A stretch of 5,428 bases of DNA from Bacilli bacterium (GTDB lineage: Bacteria > Bacillota_I > Bacilli_A > RFN20 > CAG-826), in assembly GCA_017617775.1 (NCBI GenBank), contig JAFZVO010000019.1:1-5428 (forward strand), read 5' to 3'. A program made the translations under genes and the position numbers. Shown here in pieces: positions 1 to 5,087 of this stretch (positions are counted from its first letter, which is position 1; the number at the start of each line of letters is the position of its first letter). Below the pieces are notes generated by a model. That model made no database searches and was not told where the DNA came from. It worked only from the letters and a program-made list of their open reading frames with translations.

Positions 1-10
1 ACTATGAAGG

Positions 11-35
11 CCGCTCTTAGAAGCGGTTTTCTTTT
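11..35 (+). terminator. Rho-independent terminator of an upstream gene outside the window
   Basis: A GC-rich 5-bp stem, CCGCT (11-15) with AGCGG (22-26), closes a 6-base loop and is followed directly by TTTTCTTTT (27-35). This is the standard intrinsic terminator layout on the + strand. The gene or RNA it ends lies left of the window; the first ten bases show nothing recognisable. Confidence 0.8.
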
Positions 36-45
36 AGAAAATAGC

Positions 46-115
46 TGTCCCATTATTATTGAAGTGTCCCATTTTTCTTAGGGGTGTCCCATTCTTGAGG
101 GCAAAGTGTCCCGTT
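46..115 (+). repeat. Cluster of four TGTCCC(A/G)TT direct repeats
   Basis: The nonamer TGTCCCATT occurs at 46-54, 65-73 and 85-93, and as TGTCCCGTT at 107-115, with starts 19, 20 and 22 bases apart. Similarity continues into the flanks of copies 1-3 (TTnTT followed by purines). I found no further TGTCCC and no inverted GGGACA anywhere else in the window, so the cluster is local and clearly not chance. Spaced repeats that each begin with TG resemble transposase-binding sites at the ends of IS21-, Mu- or Tn7-type elements, and they also resemble an operator array. No transposase or target duplication is visible. The function is unassigned; only the repeat itself is certain. Confidence 0.9.
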
Positions 116-151
116 TGTATCATTTCTATAGTCTTTTTCCACTTGATAACT

Positions 152-182
152 ATGATGCAATAAAATGCATCATTTTTATTTT
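152..182 (+). terminator. Terminator-like hairpin ahead of the lipoprotein promoter
   Basis: A perfect 8-bp stem, ATGATGCA (152-159) with TGCATCAT (166-173), closes a 6-base ATAAAA loop and runs into TTTTATTTT (174-182). It would stop + strand transcription entering from the repeat array. It lies just upstream of the lipoprotein's -10 box, so it probably insulates that gene. If the real promoter lies further left, it could instead act as an attenuator. Confidence 0.75.
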
Positions 183-189
183 CTTGTAT

Positions 190-195
190 TATAAT
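190..195 (+). promoter_or_regulatory. Putative -10 box of the lipoprotein gene
   Basis: A perfect TATAAT sits at 190-195, 40 bases before the chosen ATG at 236, which gives a predicted transcript start near 202 and a leader of about 34 bases. No good TTGACA-like -35 lies at 16-18 bases, because that position falls inside the 3' arm of the hairpin at 152-173. The promoter call therefore rests on the -10 box and its position alone. Confidence 0.5.
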
Positions 196-225
196 AGTTA
201 TGGAATGTTGTTATTGTACAACAAT

Positions 226-229
226 GAGG
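226..229 (+). promoter_or_regulatory. Ribosome binding site that sets the lipoprotein start
   Basis: GAGG at 226-229 is 6 bases from the ATG at 236. The in-frame ATGs at 200 and 224 have no comparable site, and the one at 224 overlaps this one. A start at 236 also gives a clean lipoprotein signal peptide beginning Met-Lys-Lys. Confidence 0.75.
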
Positions 230-235
230 CCAATT

Positions 236-1867
236 ATGAAAAAACTACGACATCTATTAACATACTCAATGTGCTTTCTTTTAGTTTCGTGCGGAACGAC
301 ATCTAATGAGCAAAACGAAAGCAACTCCGAGTTTATTGAACAATACACAGTCAATGTCTACCAACCAGATGGGACGACATCTACTCCGCAAACACTATAT
401 GCCACATATGATGGTGATCAATATATCTATTTCGGCAACAATAGTTATACTTTCTATGGTTATTACACTAAGGCTAATGGGGAAGGGGAAAAGATTGTCG
501 ATGAAAATGGTAAAGTCTTGCCAGATTTTACGAGCAAAGTAAGCGAAGCGACATTCTCCATCTATCCTTATATTGTGGAAAGAGAATATACGTTATCTTT
601 TGTCACCGGAACAACAGATGTCGTCGTTCCACAACAGCATAAAGCTACAGATAGTTACTCTCTTCCAGAAGTCAGCAAAACCGGATATTACTTCCAAGGT
701 TGGAGTGCAAAGAGTGATGACTTTAGTGGAACAAATAACGTCTACAGTGGTCAATTTTACCAAGATACAACTTTGTATGCGATTTTCCGTCCGACATCAT
801 CAAGAGTCGCTTATAGCAATGGAGAGTATGAAAGCGGCATTATGGATGTCGACTATGATTCAGTGGCCACAATCCCTTGGTATGAGAAACAAGGCTATAA
901 TTTCGCAGGTTATTATTTCGACGTAGAACGTTCACAACAAGCCACGGACAAGAATGGACAATTACTCTCCCCATGGAATAAAACAGATAGAGGTGTCACC
1001 CTCTATCCTAAATACGATACTGCTCCTATGTATAAGTTGACTTATGCTAATGATGGATATGTCTCAAACGTCAAAGTGACGTACAAAGACTGCTTTGCAG
1101 ATGTCAAAGGAAATAGAAGTGACAGGGTTGAAACTTTTGGAGATGGAGTAACGATTAAGCATTATTATCCAGATCCTAAGAAAGGCTACTACTTTAACGG
1201 GTGGCTGCTTCAAATCGATGATAATGAATATAAAAAGTTCGATTTCTCTACTTCTGAAGTGTTTACTGAAGATATTGTTTTAGTTCCAGACTGGAAAGAG
1301 ATTCCATATAGTGTCTATACTGATTTGGTGTTAAGTGAGGCCGTTGGAGACGACAAGAATCTCAAAATCATCTCCACGCATGCTGCTGATATCAACGGAG
1401 AACTCGTTCGTTATTATAGCGATTTCACCGGTCATGTGAGCATCCATTTCTCTGTCCAAAGCACGAGCACTGGTGGAGCAATCATCGATATTCTTGATGA
1501 AATTGGGGTGCTTATTCCAAAGAATGGTGAATACACAAAAGAAGTTGATATTACTAAAGGCGAATGCATCGGTATCAAGGTGAAAAACGAACATGCGAGC
1601 CAAACAGTGACAGTGTATTATACAATCACAGCAGACTTATCAGTTGTCTCTCAAAAGACTGCTAGCATCCCAACATCATTCTTTGTGGATGTCACGCATG
1701 GCAACCATTTTGATGTTCCTGTTTACAAAAAGACTGGGAAGGTATTTAAAGGTTATTATTCTATGAAAAATTCCGGAGCCCAAATCACAGATGAAAATGG
1801 CCATTCACTCGACGTTTGGAAATGGGACTCTGACAAAGAGTTATTCGCATTATATATCGATGATTAA
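236..1867 (+). CDS. Surface lipoprotein with InlB/Listeria-Bacteroides-type repeats
   Basis: This is a 543-residue secreted lipoprotein, probably anchored on the outer face of the membrane. The signal peptide has Lys2, Lys3 and Arg5, a hydrophobic core and the lipobox L-V-S-C with the lipidated Cys19. The rest is built from about five units with the InlB B-repeat hallmark G-Y-x-F-x-G-W/Y (Listeria-Bacteroides repeat family), at roughly residues 37-112, 114-186, 191-261, 266-356 and 470-543; most end in a TLYAIF- or LYPKY-like strand. Between units 4 and 5 lies a segment of about 110 residues (358-468) that reads as a beta-sandwich and lacks the repeat motif. Such repeats are common in adhesins and envelope proteins of Bacillota, but no catalytic motif is visible, so adhesion or envelope binding is an inference. 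There is no LPXTG motif; the Cys is the only anchor seen. It stands alone, with its own promoter and terminator. Confidence 0.9.
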   Translation: MKKLRHLLTYSMCFLLVSCGTTSNEQNESNSEFIEQYTVNVYQPDGTTSTPQTLYATYDGDQYIYFGNNSYTFYGYYTKANGEGEKIVDENGKVLPDFTSKVSEATFSIYPYIVEREYTLSFVTGTTDVVVPQQHKATDSYSLPEVSKTGYYFQGWSAKSDDFSGTNNVYSGQFYQDTTLYAIFRPTSSRVAYSNGEYESGIMDVDYDSVATIPWYEKQGYNFAGYYFDVERSQQATDKNGQLLSPWNKTDRGVTLYPKYDTAPMYKLTYANDGYVSNVKVTYKDCFADVKGNRSDRVETFGDGVTIKHYYPDPKKGYYFNGWLLQIDDNEYKKFDFSTSEVFTEDIVLVPDWKEIPYSVYTDLVLSEAVGDDKNLKIISTHAADINGELVRYYSDFTGHVSIHFSVQSTSTGGAIIDILDEIGVLIPKNGEYTKEVDITKGECIGIKVKNEHASQTVTVYYTITADLSVVSQKTASIPTSFFVDVTHGNHFDVPVYKKTGKVFKGYYSMKNSGAQITDENGHSLDVWKWDSDKELFALYIDD

Positions 1868-1895
1868 AAAAGAATGCCCAAATGGGCATTTCTTA
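1866..1895. terminator. Bidirectional terminator between convergent genes
   Basis: AATGCCC (1873-1879) pairs with GGGCATT (1884-1890) around a 4-base loop. On the - strand the hairpin is followed by six U's (A1866-A1871) and serves the peroxidase gene; on the + strand it is followed by a U-rich stretch from 1891 and serves the lipoprotein gene. The last two bases of the lipoprotein stop codon form part of the - strand U-tract, and the peroxidase stop codon (1893-1895) lies in the + strand U-rich tail, so each gene end doubles as part of the other's terminator. Confidence 0.85.
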
Positions 1896-2372
1896 TTTCT
1901 TTAATTCTTCAGCGATTTCTTTTTCGAAGCTTTCTGGTTTTTCTGTTGGGCCAAATCTGCCAACGACATTACCATTTCGATCGATTAAGAACTTTGTGAA
2001 GTTCCATTTAACATTGACTGGTTTGCCTTTCTCATTTTGAGTGATTAACCAACCGAATAGTGGCTCTTTCTTATCGCCTCTCACCTCAATCTTTTTGAAA
2101 CGTGGGAATTGGGTGTTGTATTTGAGAGAACAGAACTGATTGATCTCGGCATCAGTGCCTGGGGCTTGTCTGAAGAATTGGTTGCAAGGGAAATCCAAGA
2201 TTTCAAATCCTTGATCGCGGTATTTCTCATAGAGAGCTTCTAACGCTTCATATTGTGGAGTGAATCCACAGCCAGTCGCTGTATTGACGATGAGGAGTAC
2301 TTTTCCTTTGTATTGCTCAAGGGAGACTTCGCTTCCATCTTGGGCTTTCACTTTAAAATCATAAACATTCAT
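1893..2372 (-). CDS. Glutathione peroxidase family thiol peroxidase (Cys type)
   Basis: This 159-residue cytosolic peroxidase has the normal length for the family and reduces hydrogen and organic peroxides. The peroxidatic residue is Cys35 in N-T-A-T-G-C-G-F-T, encoded by TGT, so it is not a selenoprotein. The tetrad partners are visible: Gln69 in R-Q-A-P-G-T-D, and Trp123-Asn124 in K-W-N-F-T-K-F. Cys63 lies in F-P-C-N-Q-F. Cys81, in I-N-Q-F-C-S-L, is where the resolving Cys of thioredoxin-dependent two-Cys members sits, so thioredoxin is the likelier reductant; this is an inference. An oddity is Phe67 where most relatives have Gly (usual form N-Q-F-G). The start at 2372 is chosen for its ribosome site and because family members begin near M-x-V-Y-D-F; the ATG at 2402 would add ten residues unlike the family. 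It is transcribed alone, divergent from the acyltransferase and convergent with the lipoprotein. Confidence 0.95.
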   Translation of the reverse strand: MNVYDFKVKAQDGSEVSLEQYKGKVLLIVNTATGCGFTPQYEALEALYEKYRDQGFEILDFPCNQFFRQAPGTDAEINQFCSLKYNTQFPRFKKIEVRGDKKEPLFGWLITQNEKGKPVNVKWNFTKFLIDRNGNVVGRFGPTEKPESFEKEIAEELKK

Positions 2373-2378
2373 AATAAT

Positions 2379-2384
2379 CACCTC
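2379..2384 (-). promoter_or_regulatory. Ribosome binding site of the peroxidase gene
   Basis: GAGGTG, read on the - strand from 2384 to 2379, is 6 bases from the ATG at 2372 and decides this start over the upstream in-frame ATG at 2402. A weak -10 candidate, TGTTAAGAT on the - strand at about 2393-2401 (extended TG form, 4 of 6 consensus bases), lies just upstream, but no convincing -35 accompanies it. Confidence 0.8.
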
Positions 2385-2421
2385 GTGGCCTAATCTTAAC
2401 ATATAGAGTCATTTATACGTT

Positions 2422-2440
2422 AATAAAAAGACTTTTTATT
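2422..2440. promoter_or_regulatory. Perfect 19-bp AT-rich dyad, possible operator
   Basis: AATAAAAAG (2422-2430) and CTTTTTATT (2432-2440) are exact reverse complements around a single central A. The dyad lies between the divergent peroxidase and acyltransferase starts, 22-40 bases upstream of the acyltransferase -35/-10 region and upstream of the peroxidase leader. The size and symmetry fit a dimeric repressor site. Similarity to the PerR/Fur-type 7-1-7 box is only partial. It is less likely to be a terminator, since the stem is almost all A-T. Confidence 0.45.
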
Positions 2441-2456
2441 TACTTATAAGCTAGAC

Positions 2457-2462
2457 TATAAT
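2457..2462 (+). promoter_or_regulatory. Putative -10 box of the acyltransferase-ligase operon
   Basis: A perfect TATAAT at 2457-2462 lies only 7 bases before the ATG at 2470. The normal start distance puts the first transcribed base at about 2468-2470, giving little or no leader. The best -35 match is weak (TTTTTA at 2433-2438, spacer 18) and overlaps the right arm of the 19-bp dyad, so a protein bound there could block this promoter. A second -10-like box, TATAAG (2445-2450), would give a leader of about 13 bases. Confidence 0.5.
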
Positions 2463-2469
2463 TAAAAAG

Positions 2470-3342
2470 ATGAGCGAGATGGTTCTTGATAATCAAAAGG
2501 TTTCCCGAAAAGCGGGGGCGTTTGAAAAGCGTGTCCACGAGATCGATTTCATGCGTGGCGTGCTTATTTTGATTGTGGTTATGGACCACATTCTCAATAA
2601 CATCATGCTTCATGCGGCTAACTGGGCGGACTGGGTCCCTCAAAATCCTGCTTTCCAAGATTTGTTCGATGGAATGGTGTGGTATTGGGACGGTGAACCC
2701 CGTGCGGTAATCCGTTATCTCGCTTTGTTCTTGTTCTGCTTTGTGAGTGGAATCAGTTCACAGTTCTCTCGTAATAACTGGAAGAGAGCTGGTGAATTAT
2801 TAGTGGTGTGGGCTTTCCTCCTCGTCGGAGGCAGATTATTAGAAGCCTACAACTGGTTACCAGGGACGAACACTCGTATTGATTTCAATATCATCGGTGT
2901 CTTAGCGTTCTCCACATTGTTCTATTGTTTCATACAGAACCAGTCGTGGAAGGGGATGCTCGCAAGCTGCCTCATCTGGTTCCTTGTTTCCTGTTATCTC
3001 GTCCCATTCTTAGGAGCGATCAACACCTCAACGAAAGAAGGCGTCTATCTCCCAGCTTCTGAGAATATGAATATCTATCTCCCGGTTCTTTGGAACGGAA
3101 AAAGGTATTTTACCGCTGACTGGATGCCGTTATTCCCATATATCACATTCTTCTTTATGGGAGCGGTTTTCTCATATTTCTTCTATCGCGAGAAGAAGAG
3201 CTATTTCAAAAGACATGAATGGGAAAGACCTTTCTGCTTTGTCGGAAGAAATACGATTTGGATCTATTTAGGCCATCAAGTCGTCTTCATTCCTTTCTTC
3301 ATGTTGATCGATGTGATCATAAAGGCGTGTTATGGAATCTAA
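2470..3342 (+). CDS. Membrane acyltransferase of the HGSNAT_cat/DUF1624 type
   Basis: This 290-residue integral membrane protein has about seven helices (roughly 27-46, 79-100, 107-125, 138-156, 160-184, 222-241 and 263-286). The N-terminal signature R-V-H-E-I-D-F-M-R-G (residues 21-30) leading into a helix ending D-H (39-40), then F-V-S-G-I-S-S-Q-F-S-R-N-N-W-K-R at about 91-106, match the heparan-alpha-glucosaminide N-acetyltransferase-like family. Those proteins move acyl groups from a cytosolic donor to a glycan on the far side of the membrane. His48, in H-A-A-N-W, may correspond to the H-A-x-W-N-G active-site His of eukaryotic relatives; I infer this by eye. The acceptor is unknown, with a cell-wall or capsular sugar most plausible. 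The ATG at 2470 has no ribosome site; the ATG at 2479 is an alternative with none either, and a stop at 2452 rules out a longer form. It overlaps the ligase by 11 bp. Confidence 0.82.
   Translation: MSEMVLDNQKVSRKAGAFEKRVHEIDFMRGVLILIVVMDHILNNIMLHAANWADWVPQNPAFQDLFDGMVWYWDGEPRAVIRYLALFLFCFVSGISSQFSRNNWKRAGELLVVWAFLLVGGRLLEAYNWLPGTNTRIDFNIIGVLAFSTLFYCFIQNQSWKGMLASCLIWFLVSCYLVPFLGAINTSTKEGVYLPASENMNIYLPVLWNGKRYFTADWMPLFPYITFFFMGAVFSYFFYREKKSYFKRHEWERPFCFVGRNTIWIYLGHQVVFIPFFMLIDVIIKACYGI
3321..3325 (+). promoter_or_regulatory. Ribosome binding site of the ligase, inside the acyltransferase gene
   Basis: AAAGG at 3321-3325 is 6 bases before the ATG at 3332. It lies in the last codons of the acyltransferase, whose stop (3340-3342) is downstream of the ligase start. 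This is the usual arrangement for translational coupling. Confidence 0.7.
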
Positions 3343-4978
3343 TGACAAAACGATGTATCAGGCTTTAAAAGAAGCCGCACTTGATTTCCCTCATGGGACT
3401 GCGATTTATTATCAAGGTAAGAAGATCTCTTATCGTTCTTTTCTTAAGAAAATTGATGATATGGCGGATAAACTCCAATATGGATTAGGGATCAATAAAG
3501 GTGATGTCATCCTTTTATCACAACCCAATATTCCTGATGTTTTAATTCTTTTCTATGCGATCAACAAGATTGGGGCAATCGCGAATATGGTTCACCCCTT
3601 CACTCCATATAATCAAATCGCGGCAATCTATAAGAAGACCAAATCTAAATATGCATTCCTATTTGAACAGAGAGTGGCGAAAGAGGTGGAGGCATATCGT
3701 GAATCAGCCGTGCATTGTTATGTCACTCGCGTGGAGAATTATCTCCCTCTATATAAAAAACTAATCTATCACTTCATGAATCGCAAGATTCGTCATAAAT
3801 TAGGCCGCTATATCAAGTTCGGTGGGTTTAACTATATTCATAAACTCCCAAAAGCGAAAGCGAAAGCAGTGGAGGCGAAGAATAAATCTGGCCAGACTGC
3901 CGTTCTTCTTCATTCCGGCTCCACGACAGGCGCGCCTAAAACAATTTGTATTTCTAATGATGCTTTTAACTTCACGAGCTATAAAGCTTGTGAATTCGTA
4001 GACTGCAAACCTGAAGAGATCAGAGGCACGATGATGATGACGGTGTTACCAAGCTTCCATGGCTTTGGTCTCTGCATGGCGATGCATGCACCTTTGATCA
4101 ACCGCTTTGGCTGTGGTTTAATTCCTAAGTTCTCTACCAAAGACGTCGTCGATATCATGAACCATAATAAGATGTCGGTCATCATCGGCATTCCCAAGAT
4201 TTATGAAGCTTTGTTAGATGATCCAAAATTCGTGAATAATAAGAGACTCAAATACCTCAAAGTCTGTTTCTGCGGTGGTGATTCAATGAATGTCACTCTC
4301 AAAGAGAGATGGGATAAGACGGTGAAGGCTGATGATCATCATCGTCAAGTCTTTGAAGGATATGGCTTAACTGAAGCCATCTCTGTGAACTGTGTCAATA
4401 CCTACGCGCATAATAGATTAGGCTCTATCGGTTATCCCGCTTCCGGAGTGAAATTCAAGATTATCGATGATAATGAAAATGAAGTTAAACCTGGTGAATT
4501 AGGCGAGATCTGCATACTTTCTGGCTCCGTGATGGTTGGCTATTATAAAGATGAAAAAGCCACTAAAGCGACATTCACCAAAGATGGATATCTCAAGACT
4601 GGCGATATCGGCTATATCGATGCGGATGGCTATATCTTCTTCAAACAGAGAAGAAAGAGAGTGATTAAGGTCTCCGGTGTCGGTGTCTTCCCAAGCGAAG
4701 TGGAACAACTCGTGGAATCTGTTCCTGGTGTTGAAGCGTGCTGTGCGATTCGTATCCCCGATCCAAAACTCGTCAACGCGATTAAACTCTATGTCGTCGC
4801 GAAGTTCTATGATGAACAGGGCATGAGAAGAGCGATTATGGCTAAGTGTCAACAATACCTCATCCGTTGGTCAGTGCCGAAAGAGATTGAGTTTGTCGAT
4901 GAACTGCCTTATACCTTATTAGGCAAGGTCGACTTCGTGAAGATTCAAAAAGAAGAAGACGCGAAGAGAGGATTGTAA
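3332..4978 (+). CDS. AMP-forming acyl-CoA synthetase/acyl-adenylate ligase
   Basis: This 548-residue cytosolic or membrane-associated enzyme of the ANL (AMP-binding) superfamily adenylates a carboxylic acid with ATP and usually passes it to CoA. All core motifs are present: phosphate loop S-G-S-T-T-G-A-P-K (195-203), E-G-Y-G-L-T-E (342-348), T-G-D (423-425), hinge region R-R-K-R-V-I-K-V-S-G (440-449) and the catalytic C-terminal Lys532 in L-L-G-K-V-D. The length is typical of a complete acyl-CoA synthetase. Oddities are Thr204 after the loop Lys where Gly is usual, and Arg443 where many relatives have Asp in the G-R-K-K-D hinge motif. A strongly basic stretch at about 140-187 precedes the phosphate loop and may touch the membrane. 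The substrate cannot be read from the sequence; a fatty or short-chain acid is likely. Overlap with the acyltransferase suggests that it supplies that enzyme's donor (inference). No terminator follows; a tRNA begins 9 bases later. Confidence 0.92.
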   Translation: MESNDKTMYQALKEAALDFPHGTAIYYQGKKISYRSFLKKIDDMADKLQYGLGINKGDVILLSQPNIPDVLILFYAINKIGAIANMVHPFTPYNQIAAIYKKTKSKYAFLFEQRVAKEVEAYRESAVHCYVTRVENYLPLYKKLIYHFMNRKIRHKLGRYIKFGGFNYIHKLPKAKAKAVEAKNKSGQTAVLLHSGSTTGAPKTICISNDAFNFTSYKACEFVDCKPEEIRGTMMMTVLPSFHGFGLCMAMHAPLINRFGCGLIPKFSTKDVVDIMNHNKMSVIIGIPKIYEALLDDPKFVNNKRLKYLKVCFCGGDSMNVTLKERWDKTVKADDHHRQVFEGYGLTEAISVNCVNTYAHNRLGSIGYPASGVKFKIIDDNENEVKPGELGEICILSGSVMVGYYKDEKATKATFTKDGYLKTGDIGYIDADGYIFFKQRRKRVIKVSGVGVFPSEVEQLVESVPGVEACCAIRIPDPKLVNAIKLYVVAKFYDEQGMRRAIMAKCQQYLIRWSVPKEIEFVDELPYTLLGKVDFVKIQKEEDAKRGL

Positions 4979-4983
4979 TCCTC
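4968..4983. repeat. Perfect 16-bp dyad over the ligase stop codon
   Basis: GAGGATT (4968-4974) and AATCCTC (4977-4983) are exact reverse complements around GT, and the TAA stop (4976-4978) lies within. As RNA it could fold as GAGGA/UCCUC with a 6-base loop, ending 4 bases before the tRNA. No T-run follows, so it is not an intrinsic terminator. A role in processing the mRNA-tRNA junction is possible but unproven. Confidence 0.5.
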
Positions 4984-4987
4984 ATCT

Positions 4988-5071
4988 GCGGCCATGGCGG
5001 AATGGTAGACGCGCTAGTTTCAGACGCTAGTGGGGAGACCCGTGGAAGTTCAAGTCTTCTTGGCCGCACCA
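4988..5071 (+). tRNA. tRNA-Leu, anticodon CAG
   Basis: The 84-base class II tRNA is complete with encoded CCA. The acceptor GCGGCCA (4988-4994) pairs with TGGCCGC (5061-5067); the discriminator is A5068 and CCA is 5069-5071. The D stem is GCG/CGC (4997-4999 with 5010-5012). The anticodon stem CTAGT/GCTAG (5014-5018 with 5026-5030) closes the loop TTCAGAC, with anticodon CAG at 5021-5023. A long variable arm at 5031-5043 (GGG/CCC stem) is as expected for Leu. The T arm GGAAG/CTTCT (5044-5048 with 5056-5060) holds the TTCAAGT loop. It reads CUG codons. It starts 9 bases after the ligase stop and no obvious promoter of its own is visible, so it may be excised from the operon transcript. Confidence 0.98.
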
Positions 5072-5087
5072 ATTATTGATTTAAATT

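Noticed and set aside
46..115. CRISPR array
   Set aside because: The repeats are only 9 bases with 10-13-base gaps, far too short for CRISPR repeats and spacers, and no cas gene is present.
106..306. Small + strand open frame spanning the lipoprotein promoter
   Set aside because: It crosses the terminator hairpin, -10 box and ribosome site of the lipoprotein gene, has no ribosome site of its own, and its protein looks like translated AT-rich leader.
1331..1603. Antisense open frame inside the lipoprotein gene
   Set aside because: It lies wholly within a well-supported repeat protein in the other strand, with no ribosome site or recognisable domain.
1820..1836. AATGGGACTCTGACA as the inverted far end of a TGTCCC-type element
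   Set aside because: It matches the inverted repeat over only eight bases (not GGGACA), is a single copy, and is accounted for by conserved coding residues of the last lipoprotein repeat.
2373..2402. Ten-residue N-terminal extension of the peroxidase (ATG at 2402)
   Set aside because: The ribosome site GAGGTG lies between this ATG and the one at 2372, and the extra residues do not resemble the family's N-terminus.
2440..2658. Antisense frame over the start of the acyltransferase
   Set aside because: It is a shadow of a strongly conserved membrane-protein frame and has no ribosome site of its own.
4499..4855. 118-codon antisense frame in the ligase gene
   Set aside because: It lies opposite conserved ANL motifs (T-G-D and hinge), so it is explained by codon bias of the real gene.
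4860..5072. Antisense frame across the ligase end and the tRNA
   Set aside because: It runs through a complete tRNA gene. Such frames, with a P-R-R-L-E-L-P-like N-terminus, are a common false call opposite tRNA genes.
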